Source: Blautia wexlerae
Lineage (GTDB): Bacteria; Bacillota; Clostridia; Lachnospirales; Lachnospiraceae
NCBI RefSeq assembly: GCF_013300825.1
Contig: NZ_JAAIMY010000005.1
Coordinates: 1-64,000 of the forward strand
Direction: 5' to 3'
DNA length: 64,000 nt
Positions 24,132 through 32,566 of the stretch are shown one piece after another. A program made the translations under genes and the position numbers. Below the pieces are notes generated by a model that saw only the letters and a program-made list of their open reading frames with translations, had not been told where the DNA came from and made no database searches. Numbering within the stretch: position 1 is the first letter of the stretch; each line of letters starts with the position of its first letter.

Positions 24132-26005
24132 TCCAGAATAAGGAAGTATTGGAGCAGATCAGAGAAGAAGCTGTGAAAGAACTTAATTCTTATGACTGCC
24201 GTATTCTTGTCTGTTCAGGTACCGGATGTGTGGCAACCGGTTCTCAGAAAATCTATGAGAAATTCATGGAGATTGCCAAGGATGCTCCGGGAGTTACCAT
24301 TGAGTTTGGACCTCATGACAAAGATGCACATGTAGGTGTAAAGAAAACAGGATGTCAGGGTGTCTGTGAACTTGGACCACTGGTTCGTATCCAGAAGGGC
24401 GACGATGTAATCCAGTACACAAAGGTTCAGATCGAAGACTGCCAGGAGATTTTTGAGAAGAGTGTTCAGGGTAATGAGACTATCGAGAGACTGCTTTACC
24501 AGAAAGGCGGCAAAGTAAGCCGCGGACCGGAAGATATTCCGTTTATCGCGAAACAGACACGTATTGTTCTGAAGAACTGTGGTAAGTTTGATGCAGAATC
24601 TCTGAATGAGTACATAGCAAGCGGCGGTTTCCAGGCTCTGGAGAAAGCAATGTTTGAGATGGATCCGGATCTGGTTATTGATCAGGTTGATAAATCCGGT
24701 ATCCGCGGACGTGGCGGCGGCGGCTTCCCGGCAGGTAAGAAATGGATTCAGGTAGCACGCCAGGCTGACCCTGTTCATTATGTAGTTTGTAACGGCGATG
24801 AGGGTGACCCGGGAGCATTTATGGATGGTTCCGTAATGGAAGGTGATCCTTACCGTCTGATCGAGGGTATGATGCTTGCAGCTTACGCAGTAAGAGCACA
24901 GCATGGTTATATTTATGTACGTGCGGAGTATCCTCAGTCTGTAGCACGACTGAAACATGCGATTGCAGTTCTGGAAGAAGTGGGACTGTTAGGTGATGAC
25001 ATCCTTGGAACAGGATTCTCCTTCCATATGCATATCAACCGTGGAGCAGGAGCTTTCGTATGTGGCGAGGGTTCTGCCCTGACTGCATCTATCGAAGGAA
25101 GCAGAGGCATGCCTCGTGTAAAACCGCCCCGTACAGTTGAACAGGGATTATGGGCGAAACCTACTGTTCTGAATAACGTAGAAACTTATGCAAATATTCC
25201 GGAGATTATTCTCAAAGGTGCAGACTGGTACAGAAGTATCGGTACAGAGGGATCACCTGGAACAAAAACCTTCTCACTGACAGGTTCTATTGAGAATACA
25301 GGTCTGATCGAGGTCCCGATGGGAACAACCTTAAGAGAAATCATTTTTGATATCGGCGGAGGACTGAAATCCGGTGCTGCGTTTAAAGCTGTTCAGATCG
25401 GCGGACCATCCGGTGGATGTCTGACAGAAGAACATCTGGATGTACCCCTTGATTTCGATTCTGTTAAGAAATACGGTGCGATCGTTGGTTCCGGTGGTCT
25501 GGTAGTTATGGATGAACATACCTGTATGGTAGAGGTTGCACGTTTTTTCATGGGCTTCACCCAGAGAGAATCCTGCGGTAAATGTGGTCCCTGCCGTATC
25601 GGTACCAAACGTATGCTTGAAATCCTTGAGAGGATCGTAGACGGAAAGGGTGAAGTAGAGGATCTGGATAAACTGGAGCATCTTGGAAATTTCATCAAGG
25701 ACCGTTCACTCTGCGGACTTGGAAAGAGTGCACCGCTTCCTGTGCTTTCCACATTAAGGAACTTCAGAGATGAATATGTAGAGCATATTGTTGATAAAAA
25801 GTGCGCGGCTCATGTATGTAAGGCAATGCGTTCTTATGTGATCGATCCTGAGAAATGTAAAGGATGTACCAAGTGTGCGAGAAACTGTCCGGTTGGTGCG
25901 ATCACAGGCAATAAGAAAGAGCCTCACAGCATTGATACCTCCAAGTGTATTAAGTGCGGAACATGTCTGGAAAATTGTGTATTCGGCGCAATTTCTGTGA
26001 ATTAA
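24128..26005 (+). CDS. NuoF/HydB-like flavin and Fe-S subunit
   Basis: A 625-residue subunit. An N-terminal thioredoxin-like [2Fe-2S] domain (CSGTGCVATG and CQGVCELGP) is followed by the FMN- and NAD(P)-binding domain (GRGGGGFPAGKKW, CNGDEGDPGAF), an SLBB domain, the [4Fe-4S] motif ESCGKCGPCRIGT and a C-terminal 2x[4Fe-4S] ferredoxin (CKGCTKCARNCP, CIKCGTCLENC). The extra ferredoxin end is the feature of HydB subunits of electron-bifurcating complexes. It would exchange electrons with NAD(P)H and perhaps ferredoxin. Overlaps the NuoE-like gene by 4 bp. Confidence 0.92.
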   Translation: MIQNKEVLEQIREEAVKELNSYDCRILVCSGTGCVATGSQKIYEKFMEIAKDAPGVTIEFGPHDKDAHVGVKKTGCQGVCELGPLVRIQKGDDVIQYTKVQIEDCQEIFEKSVQGNETIERLLYQKGGKVSRGPEDIPFIAKQTRIVLKNCGKFDAESLNEYIASGGFQALEKAMFEMDPDLVIDQVDKSGIRGRGGGGFPAGKKWIQVARQADPVHYVVCNGDEGDPGAFMDGSVMEGDPYRLIEGMMLAAYAVRAQHGYIYVRAEYPQSVARLKHAIAVLEEVGLLGDDILGTGFSFHMHINRGAGAFVCGEGSALTASIEGSRGMPRVKPPRTVEQGLWAKPTVLNNVETYANIPEIILKGADWYRSIGTEGSPGTKTFSLTGSIENTGLIEVPMGTTLREIIFDIGGGLKSGAAFKAVQIGGPSGGCLTEEHLDVPLDFDSVKKYGAIVGSGGLVVMDEHTCMVEVARFFMGFTQRESCGKCGPCRIGTKRMLEILERIVDGKGEVEDLDKLEHLGNFIKDRSLCGLGKSAPLPVLSTLRNFRDEYVEHIVDKKCAAHVCKAMRSYVIDPEKCKGCTKCARNCPVGAITGNKKEPHSIDTSKCIKCGTCLENCVFGAISVN

Positions 26006-26018
26006 GGAGGGTGAAAAG

Positions 26019-28727
26019 ATGATTCATTTGACAATAGATGGAATTCCTGTAGAAGTGGAAAAAGGTACGACCATTCTGCAGGCTGCCAGACAGATCGGAG
26101 TGGAGATTCCTACACTCTGCTATCTGGAAGATGTATTGCCGGATGGTTCTTGTCGTTTGTGCGTGGTAGAGGTAACAAACAATGGAAGAACCAAATTTGA
26201 TACGGCATGTACACTTCGCTGTTCAGAAGGTGATGAAGTACAGACAATGTCAGAGAAGGTAGTTGCATATCGTAAAGATACCCTTGACCTCCTTCTTTCT
26301 GACCATCGTGTACACTGCTTCTCCTGTGAGGCAAACGGTGACTGTAAATTACAGGACTACTGTTTTGAATATGGTGTGACTGAGACAAGCTATCCTGGTG
26401 AAATGAAGGATATGCCGATAGATGATACCAATAAATTCTTTACCTATGATCCAAGCCTGTGTATTCTCTGCCATCGCTGCGTGAATACATGTAAGGAGAT
26501 TGTGGGAAGAGGTGCCATCGACACTATGGATCGTGGTTTCCAGTCAGTGATCGGTGCACATTACAAACATAAATGGAACGAAGGTATCTGTGAATCCTGC
26601 GGTAACTGTGTACAGGCCTGTCCGACAGGTGCACTGACCATGAAGCGCAGAAAGAAATACCGTCCGTACCAGATTGACAAGAAGATCCTGACTACCTGTC
26701 CGCACTGTGCAACAGGCTGCCAGTATTATCTCCTTGTAAAAGACGGAAAGATCGTAGATACAGAAGCTGTAAACGGACCGTCCAACAAAGGATTGCTCTG
26801 TGTTAAGGGCCGCAGCGGATGCTTCGATTTCGTACAGTCGCCGGAGCGTATTAAATATCCGCTGATCAAGAATAAAGAAACAGGTGAATTCGAACGTGCA
26901 ACATGGGATGAGGCGCTGGATCTTGTTGCTTCCAAATTTATGGAGATCAAGAAACAGTATGGCTCTGATTCTCTTGCAGGCTTTGCATGTTCCAGATCAC
27001 CCAATGAAGATATTTACATGGTACAGAAGATGGTTCGCTGCTGCTTCGGCACCAACAATACAGATAACTGTGCACGTGTATGTCATTCCGCATCTGTAGC
27101 AGGTCTTGCGATGACTCTTGGCTCAGGTGCCATGACAAACCCAATTGAGGATATCACAAAGAATGCAGATCTGATCATGCTGGTTGGTTCCAACCCTGAG
27201 GAAGCACATCCTGTAGTCGGCATGCAGATCCGTCAGGCGGTCAAGAGAGGCTGCAAGCTGATCGTAGTTGATCCTCGTGATATTGGTCTGGCTAAGAAAG
27301 CAGATATCCATCTGAAACTGAAACCTGGTACAAATGTTGCTTTTGCAAACGGCATCATGAATGTGATCCTTTCTGAAGGTCTTCAGGATGACAAGTTCAT
27401 TGCAGAGCGTACCGAAGGTTTTGAAGAATTAAAGGAAATCGTAAAAGATTACATACCTGAGAAGGTAGCTGAAATCTGCCACATTGACGCAGACGATCTG
27501 AGAAAAGCAGCAATCATGTATGCAAAAGCAGACCGCGCTCCGATCATCTACTGCCTTGGTGTAACCGAACATTCCACAGGTACAGAGGGCGTTATGTCCA
27601 TGTCCAATATGGCAATGATGGTTGGCAAGCTTGGACGTGAAGGCTGTGGTGTTAACCCGCTTCGTGGACAGAATAACGTACAGGGTGCCTGCGATATGGG
27701 TGCTCAGCCGAATGTATATCCAGGATATCAGAAGGTTACTGATCCTGCAGTTCGTGAGAAGTTCGAGAAAGCATGGGGTGTAAAACTTGATCCGAATATC
27801 GGAACTCATGCAACCGATGTATTCCCGAAGGCAATCACAGGCGAGATCAAAGGTCTGTATATCTATGGTGAGGACCCGGTAGTTACTGATCCGGATACCA
27901 CACACATTATCAAAGCATTAAAGAGTCTTGATTTCTTTGTACTTCAGGAACTTTTCATGACAGAGACAGCTCAGTATGCAGATGTTATCCTTCCTGGTGT
28001 AAGCTATGCAGAAAAAGAGGGTACATTTACCAATACAGAGCGCCGCGTACAGAGGGTGCGCAAGGCTGTCACAGTACCTGGCGAGATGAGACTGGATACA
28101 GATATTATTATCGATCTGATGAACCGTATGGGATATCCGCAGCCACATCTGACTTCTGCTCAGATCATGGATGAGATCGCATCCCTGACACCGAGCTTCG
28201 CAGGTATCAGCCATGAACGTCTTGACAGTGAAGAAGTTCATGGACAGGGACTTCAGTGGCCATGTACCTCCAAGGATCATCCGGGAACACCAATCATGCA
28301 TGTTGGTAAATTCTCCCGTGGTCTTGGCTGGTTCTACCCTGCAAAATATGTACCGTCAGCAGAACTTCCGGATGAGGAATATCCGATCATCCTTATGACA
28401 GGACGTATTCTGTATCATTATACAACAAGAGCCATGACGGGAAAGACACCTGAGCTTATGGAGATCGAAGGTAAGTCATTTATCGAAATGAACATCGTAG
28501 ATGCCGATAAGCTGGGTATCAAAAACGGTGATAAAGTCAGAGTTTCTTCCAGACGAGGATCCATTGAATCTACCGCTCGTGTAGGTACAAAGACCTCACC
28601 GGGTGAGAGCTGGATGCCATTCCACTTCCCGGATGGAAATGCAAACTGGCTGACCAACGCCGCACTTGACAAATACGCAAGAATTCCTGAATATAAGGTA
28701 TGCGCAATTAAGATTGAGAAAGCATAA
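26019..28727 (+). CDS. fdhF: Formate dehydrogenase catalytic subunit, Cys type
   Basis: A 902-residue molybdopterin enzyme. The N-terminal part is NuoG-like: [2Fe-2S] (CYLEDVLPDGSCRLC), His/Cys cluster region and 2x[4Fe-4S] (CILCHRCVNTC, CESCGNCVQAC). The catalytic part binds a [4Fe-4S] cluster (C227, C230, C234, C261) and bis-MGD. The metal-ligand position in ARVCHSASV is Cys355, coded by TGT at 27081, so this is a cysteine, not selenocysteine, form. It oxidises formate to CO2 or does the reverse. With the two preceding genes it forms a soluble NAD(P)-linked complex. AAGGAGGGTG precedes the ATG. Confidence 0.93.
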   Translation: MIHLTIDGIPVEVEKGTTILQAARQIGVEIPTLCYLEDVLPDGSCRLCVVEVTNNGRTKFDTACTLRCSEGDEVQTMSEKVVAYRKDTLDLLLSDHRVHCFSCEANGDCKLQDYCFEYGVTETSYPGEMKDMPIDDTNKFFTYDPSLCILCHRCVNTCKEIVGRGAIDTMDRGFQSVIGAHYKHKWNEGICESCGNCVQACPTGALTMKRRKKYRPYQIDKKILTTCPHCATGCQYYLLVKDGKIVDTEAVNGPSNKGLLCVKGRSGCFDFVQSPERIKYPLIKNKETGEFERATWDEALDLVASKFMEIKKQYGSDSLAGFACSRSPNEDIYMVQKMVRCCFGTNNTDNCARVCHSASVAGLAMTLGSGAMTNPIEDITKNADLIMLVGSNPEEAHPVVGMQIRQAVKRGCKLIVVDPRDIGLAKKADIHLKLKPGTNVAFANGIMNVILSEGLQDDKFIAERTEGFEELKEIVKDYIPEKVAEICHIDADDLRKAAIMYAKADRAPIIYCLGVTEHSTGTEGVMSMSNMAMMVGKLGREGCGVNPLRGQNNVQGACDMGAQPNVYPGYQKVTDPAVREKFEKAWGVKLDPNIGTHATDVFPKAITGEIKGLYIYGEDPVVTDPDTTHIIKALKSLDFFVLQELFMTETAQYADVILPGVSYAEKEGTFTNTERRVQRVRKAVTVPGEMRLDTDIIIDLMNRMGYPQPHLTSAQIMDEIASLTPSFAGISHERLDSEEVHGQGLQWPCTSKDHPGTPIMHVGKFSRGLGWFYPAKYVPSAELPDEEYPIILMTGRILYHYTTRAMTGKTPELMEIEGKSFIEMNIVDADKLGIKNGDKVRVSSRRGSIESTARVGTKTSPGESWMPFHFPDGNANWLTNAALDKYARIPEYKVCAIKIEKA

Positions 28728-28771
28728 AACAATATCGGAGACAAAGTTCCGGATCTGATATCGTAAATATT

Positions 28772-28820
28772 ATATGGGGCTGTCGCACATGGATCTGCTG
28801 TCCTTGCGGCAGCTCCATAT
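28772..28820 (+). terminator. Stem-loop after the formate dehydrogenase operon
   Basis: ATATGGGGCTGTCGCA (28772-28787) pairs with TGCGGCAGCTCCATAT (28805-28820) with few mismatches. The following T run is poor (TCCTTTAT), so it may only partly terminate or may protect the mRNA end. Confidence 0.5.
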
Positions 28821-28937
28821 TCCTTTATGGAAAGGCAAAAATAATCATTCGGCAGTACATCATTCTGTGAAAGTACGGAACGGTTACAGATAATTTTTTG
28901 TGAAAAATATAGTGTTACATAATAAGGAGTACGAGGC

Positions 28938-30662
28938 ATGCAGAGATTTCAGTCAATCCTTCAGTTTAAAAAAGTCAGTTGCAAAAACTGTTATAAATGT
29001 GTCCGGAACTGCCCGGTCAAGGCAATCCGTGTTCATGATCATCAGGCCAGGATCATAGAAAGCCAGTGTATTTACTGTGAGAAATGTATCCTTGTCTGCC
29101 CGCAGGATGCCAAGGAAGAGCAGAATATGATCCCTGCGATCCGCAGTGCAATGGAAAATAAAGCACAGGTTGTTGCCTCTCTTCATCCGGCGTATCTGGC
29201 ACGTTTTGGGGTAACCGGTATCAACGGGATAAGAGAAGCAATGAAGAAACTGGGATTTGCAGATGTGGCAGATGCAGGGGAAGGTGCAAGCCTGATGACT
29301 GCGCAGTACAGAACACTTTTTCCGGAGCAGAAGGAACAGGGAGTGATGATCTCTTCCGCCTGTCCTGTAATTGTGCAGCTTGTCAAGAAACATTATCCGC
29401 ATCTTCTGGGAAATCTGGTACAATCTGCCTCTATGATGCAGTTTCATGCCAGTTATCTGAAAAAACAATATCCGAAGGCAAGGATTGTCTATGTAAGTCC
29501 ATGTATTTCGGCTATGTCAGAACTGAGAGATTCAGGAAATGAAGTGGATTATGTTATTACATTGGAAGAGCTTGCTCAATGGATGAAAAAAGAAGGAATT
29601 TCCATAACTGAGGAAGAACCTGAACAGATTGCCTACCGTTCCAGAGAAATTGCGATTGCAGACGGCTTAACGGATCTGATTGGCTCTGTAAAAGGAATCC
29701 GCAAACTTTCCGTAAGTGGGATGGAACAGTGCAGGGAGGTTCTGGAAGAACTTCATCCGGAGGATTTTGCAAACTGTTTTCTTGAGATGTATGCATGCAG
29801 CGGGGGATGTGTGGCAGGTCCTTCTTTTCAGATGAAGAAAGGACGTTATCTGGCAGATGTTCTGGCAGTGAAGAATGCAGCTTTTGGAAAAGATTTTCAC
29901 AGAGAGCAGGGAGACTATGAACTTCCGGGATTTGAATTGAGAAAGAATTTCGGTTACTGTCCTGCACAGGAACAGGAAGAGGTCTCAGAGGAAGAAATCA
30001 GGGATGCTCTGGCGGAAATGGGGAAATTTTCTCCAAAGGATGAATTAAACTGCGGTGCCTGTGGGTATAACACATGCAGGGAAAAGGCAATTGCCATTAT
30101 CCAGAATAAAGCTGAGGTTGCCATGTGCATTCCATATATGCGGGCAAAACAGGAAAGTTACTCCAATAAAGTCTTTAATGCCATGCCCGGACTTCTGGTA
30201 ACTGTGGATTATAATCTGAAGATCATTCAGATGAATGAGGCGGCGTCCAAATTGTTCAATATGCCGAAAAAGCGGCGCCTGATCGGGAAACCGGTATCGG
30301 AGATCATGGATGATTACAGTCTGGCGAGTATACTGGCTTTTGAACGGAATCTGATGCAGGATGAGATTTATCTGGAGGATCAGAAATGTTATCTGGATCG
30401 CGTAATGACGAATGATAAAGAAAATAAAATGATCCTCTGCATTATGAAGGATATTACAAAGGAGCGGAAGCATAAAGATCAGATTCATAATGCCCAGATT
30501 GAAGCTGCGCGTATGGCAGATAAGCTGGTAGAAGAACAGCTGAAGATCGTGCAGCAGATCGCCGGACTTCTTGGAGAAACTGCTGCGGACACCAAAGTGG
30601 CAGTAGAAAAACTGAAAAATACCATACTTCTGGAGAGTGAAGAAGAGAATGAAAAGAAATAA
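28938..30662 (+). CDS. Sensory-type (group C-like) [FeFe]-hydrogenase homologue with PAS domain
   Basis: A 574-residue protein. Two N-terminal [4Fe-4S] motifs (CKNCYKCVRNCP, CIYCEKCILVCP) are followed by an H-cluster domain: SSACPV (C142), SPCISAM (C189) and ACSGGCVAG (C287, C291). The usual proton-relay Cys beside C142 is Ala141, as reported for putative sensory HydS-type enzymes. Another Fe-S motif (CGACGYNTC) follows, then a PAS domain (about 405-515, FNAMPGLLVTVDYNLKIIQM) and a coiled end. It probably senses hydrogen or redox state rather than producing H2. It lies 210 bp after fdhF and is joined to the phosphatase gene. Confidence 0.88.
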   Translation: MQRFQSILQFKKVSCKNCYKCVRNCPVKAIRVHDHQARIIESQCIYCEKCILVCPQDAKEEQNMIPAIRSAMENKAQVVASLHPAYLARFGVTGINGIREAMKKLGFADVADAGEGASLMTAQYRTLFPEQKEQGVMISSACPVIVQLVKKHYPHLLGNLVQSASMMQFHASYLKKQYPKARIVYVSPCISAMSELRDSGNEVDYVITLEELAQWMKKEGISITEEEPEQIAYRSREIAIADGLTDLIGSVKGIRKLSVSGMEQCREVLEELHPEDFANCFLEMYACSGGCVAGPSFQMKKGRYLADVLAVKNAAFGKDFHREQGDYELPGFELRKNFGYCPAQEQEEVSEEEIRDALAEMGKFSPKDELNCGACGYNTCREKAIAIIQNKAEVAMCIPYMRAKQESYSNKVFNAMPGLLVTVDYNLKIIQMNEAASKLFNMPKKRRLIGKPVSEIMDDYSLASILAFERNLMQDEIYLEDQKCYLDRVMTNDKENKMILCIMKDITKERKHKDQIHNAQIEAARMADKLVEEQLKIVQQIAGLLGETAADTKVAVEKLKNTILLESEEENEKK

Positions 30663-31851
30663 GCATCATGGACTGAATGTGGAATTTGACGGCTTATGCA
30701 TGGATTTTGGTCATGTGAGCCTGAATAAAAAGAAAGAATTTCTCTGTGGGGACTGCTATAAGATTGAAGAAAATGATAAAGACCATGTTCTGGTGCTTTC
30801 TGACGGACTTGGGAGCGGAGTAAAGGCGAATATCCTTTCCACGCTGACTGCAACCATGCTCAGTACTATGATCATTAATCAGGTGGAACTGGATGAGGCA
30901 GTGCGTGCAGTGGCGAAAACGCTTCCTGTATGCAGTGTGAGAAATCTGGCATATGCCACTTTTACAGTGCTGAATTTTCAGGGGAAACAGGTAAGTCTTT
31001 ATCAGTTTGATAATCCGGATGCAATTCTGATCCGGGATGGCAAGCTCTTTGATTATCCGGTGGAGACAAGTATGATCGAAGAGAAGGAAATCCATAAAAG
31101 CTGTTTTGAACTGAAAGATGAGGATATGCTGATCATTATGTCCGACGGTGTCACCAATGCGGGAATGGGAAAAACTACCAACGGCGGCTGGGGAAGAGAT
31201 GATGTAATGGCTTTCTGCAGGGCAAAGTACCATAAAGGGATGAGTGCACAGGAGATGGCAGGCTATCTGGCAGAGGCCAGCCTGGATCTGAATCTGAATG
31301 AAACGGATGATGATATTACAGCCATTGTCCTGCGGATGCGGCATAAACAGGTGGTAAACCTTATGATCGGCCCGCCAAGTAAGGAGGAGCATGATGAGCG
31401 ATATCTGAAGTCCTTTTTCGATTCAGAGGGATATCATGTAATCTGCGGCGGAACTACTGCACAGTGTGCTGCCAGATATCTGGATAAAGAGCTGCTCTCT
31501 CTTAGTGAAACTGCCAGCGGAGACGTTCCTGCCTATTATAAGCTGGAAGGTACAGAGCTGGTGACAGAGGGATTTCTTACGATTGAGCATTTGCTTGAAT
31601 ATTGTGAAGAATGGATGGAGGACAGGCTGTCCTTTAACAGGCTGAAACGAAAAAAGGATGCGGCAGCATTGCTTGGTGCGATGCTGTTTGAGCAGGCAAC
31701 GGATATTAATTTCTACTTTGGTGGTGCTATCAATAAGAGTAACGTGGAACTGGGAATCACAGAAAAAAGGAAAGAACAGGCAGCAGAAGAACTTGTGGAG
31801 TATCTGCAGAATGCAGGAAAGAATGTGAATATTGCATTCTGGGCGATCTGA
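30649..31851 (+). CDS. SpoIIE-type PPM protein phosphatase
   Basis: About 400 residues. A GTG at 30637 is an alternative start. The PPM/SpoIIE core has VLVLSDGLGSGVKA, YATFTVLNF, IIMSDGVTNAG and ETDDDITAIVL, so the Asp metal ligands are kept. After about residue 245 comes an extra domain of about 150 residues (GPPSKEEHDERYLKSFF, HVICGGTTAQ, YFGGAINKS) that I could not assign. It overlaps the hydrogenase-like gene, so both are made together. It would remove phosphate from Ser/Thr proteins in response to the sensor. No partner kinase or anti-sigma factor was seen nearby. Confidence 0.85.
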   Translation: MKRNKHHGLNVEFDGLCMDFGHVSLNKKKEFLCGDCYKIEENDKDHVLVLSDGLGSGVKANILSTLTATMLSTMIINQVELDEAVRAVAKTLPVCSVRNLAYATFTVLNFQGKQVSLYQFDNPDAILIRDGKLFDYPVETSMIEEKEIHKSCFELKDEDMLIIMSDGVTNAGMGKTTNGGWGRDDVMAFCRAKYHKGMSAQEMAGYLAEASLDLNLNETDDDITAIVLRMRHKQVVNLMIGPPSKEEHDERYLKSFFDSEGYHVICGGTTAQCAARYLDKELLSLSETASGDVPAYYKLEGTELVTEGFLTIEHLLEYCEEWMEDRLSFNRLKRKKDAAALLGAMLFEQATDINFYFGGAINKSNVELGITEKRKEQAAEELVEYLQNAGKNVNIAFWAI

Positions 31852-31914
31852 GAAAGCAGGAAAAACAGCAGTACGTGGTTTTATAAAGAGACATCAGGAA
31901 GGATGAGACAGAAA

Positions 31915-32349
31915 ATGGCGAAGATATTATGTGTATGCATCAGTAAGGAACGCAAGACCTGCTCGCAGAACATTCATGAATGTGAAGCTGATCTGCAGGG
32001 ACTTGTGGGAGATGTGCATTATGGAATGGGCGGAAGAAAGCAGGTCAGTCTTCTTCCTTATGAGAAGGTAAAAGAATATTTCGAACATTCAGGAGAAGAA
32101 TTCAGATATGGCCGGTTTGGAGAAAATCTCCTTGTGGAAGGGATTGACTGGAACAGTATTGCGGAGGGGAACAGATTTCGTTGTGGAGATGTACTTCTGG
32201 AAGCAGTCAGGATCGGTGCGGGCGGTCCTGCATCAGATGCTTATAAGGGAGAAAAGGTATGCACGCCCATGGAGCCCTGGTTTGTATTCTGTCAGATTCT
32301 GGAGGCAGGAGTGCTGAGAGAAGGAGAAAGCATTCTCCAACAGAGATGA
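31915..32349 (+). CDS. MOSC-domain protein
   Basis: About 144 residues from the ATG at 31915. The ATG at 31903 is too close to the AGGAAGG site. Single MOSC domain with GLVGDVHYGMGGRKQVSLLP, RFGENLLVEGI and GDVLLEAVRIG. MOSC proteins bind molybdopterin or deliver sulfur or metal to it. The usual conserved Cys may be C in KVCTPMEPW. It starts the cofactor set that serves the formate dehydrogenase. Confidence 0.88.
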   Translation: MAKILCVCISKERKTCSQNIHECEADLQGLVGDVHYGMGGRKQVSLLPYEKVKEYFEHSGEEFRYGRFGENLLVEGIDWNSIAEGNRFRCGDVLLEAVRIGAGGPASDAYKGEKVCTPMEPWFVFCQILEAGVLREGESILQQR

Positions 32350-32391
32350 AAAATATGTAATTCTTCAGCAGTGGGCTGAATATTATGATGT

Positions 32392-32486
32392 TATAGCAAT
32401 TTCCGAAATGCTGAAGACAATCTGATTTATAAAAAATAAGGTTCTAATGGAGTGCCGTAGTGATATTATTCTCTGAAATTGCTATA
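32392..32486. repeat. Small inverted-repeat element (MITE-like)
   Basis: A 95-bp segment has perfect 12-bp terminal inverted repeats, TATAGCAATTTC and GAAATTGCTATA, in the 217-bp gap before moeA. Its right end with flank (32466-32489) matches 57758-57781 at 22 of 24 bases. No transposase is present. It could be a miniature element or part of a structured leader for moeA. Confidence 0.4.
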
Positions 32487-32566
32487 GAGTTCAAAGGGTA
32501 AAATTAATATGTCCGCCAGTTGCCCTGGTGGAAAAAATGTAAATATACAAGAGGAGGAATTAGTGC

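Noticed and set aside
24215-24958. Minus-strand open frame of 247 codons inside the NuoF-like gene
   Set aside because: Antisense frame of a strongly conserved gene; low-quality protein sequence and no start signal.
27081-27083. Selenocysteine codon in the formate dehydrogenase
   Set aside because: The codon at the metal-ligand position is TGT (Cys), not TGA, so no recoding is needed.
26019-28727. Possible NuoG or [FeFe]-hydrogenase large subunit because of the NuoG-like N-terminus
   Set aside because: The C-terminal two thirds are a molybdopterin oxidoreductase with the formate dehydrogenase active-site motif, and the neighbouring genes are molybdenum cofactor genes plus fdhD. No H-cluster motifs are present.
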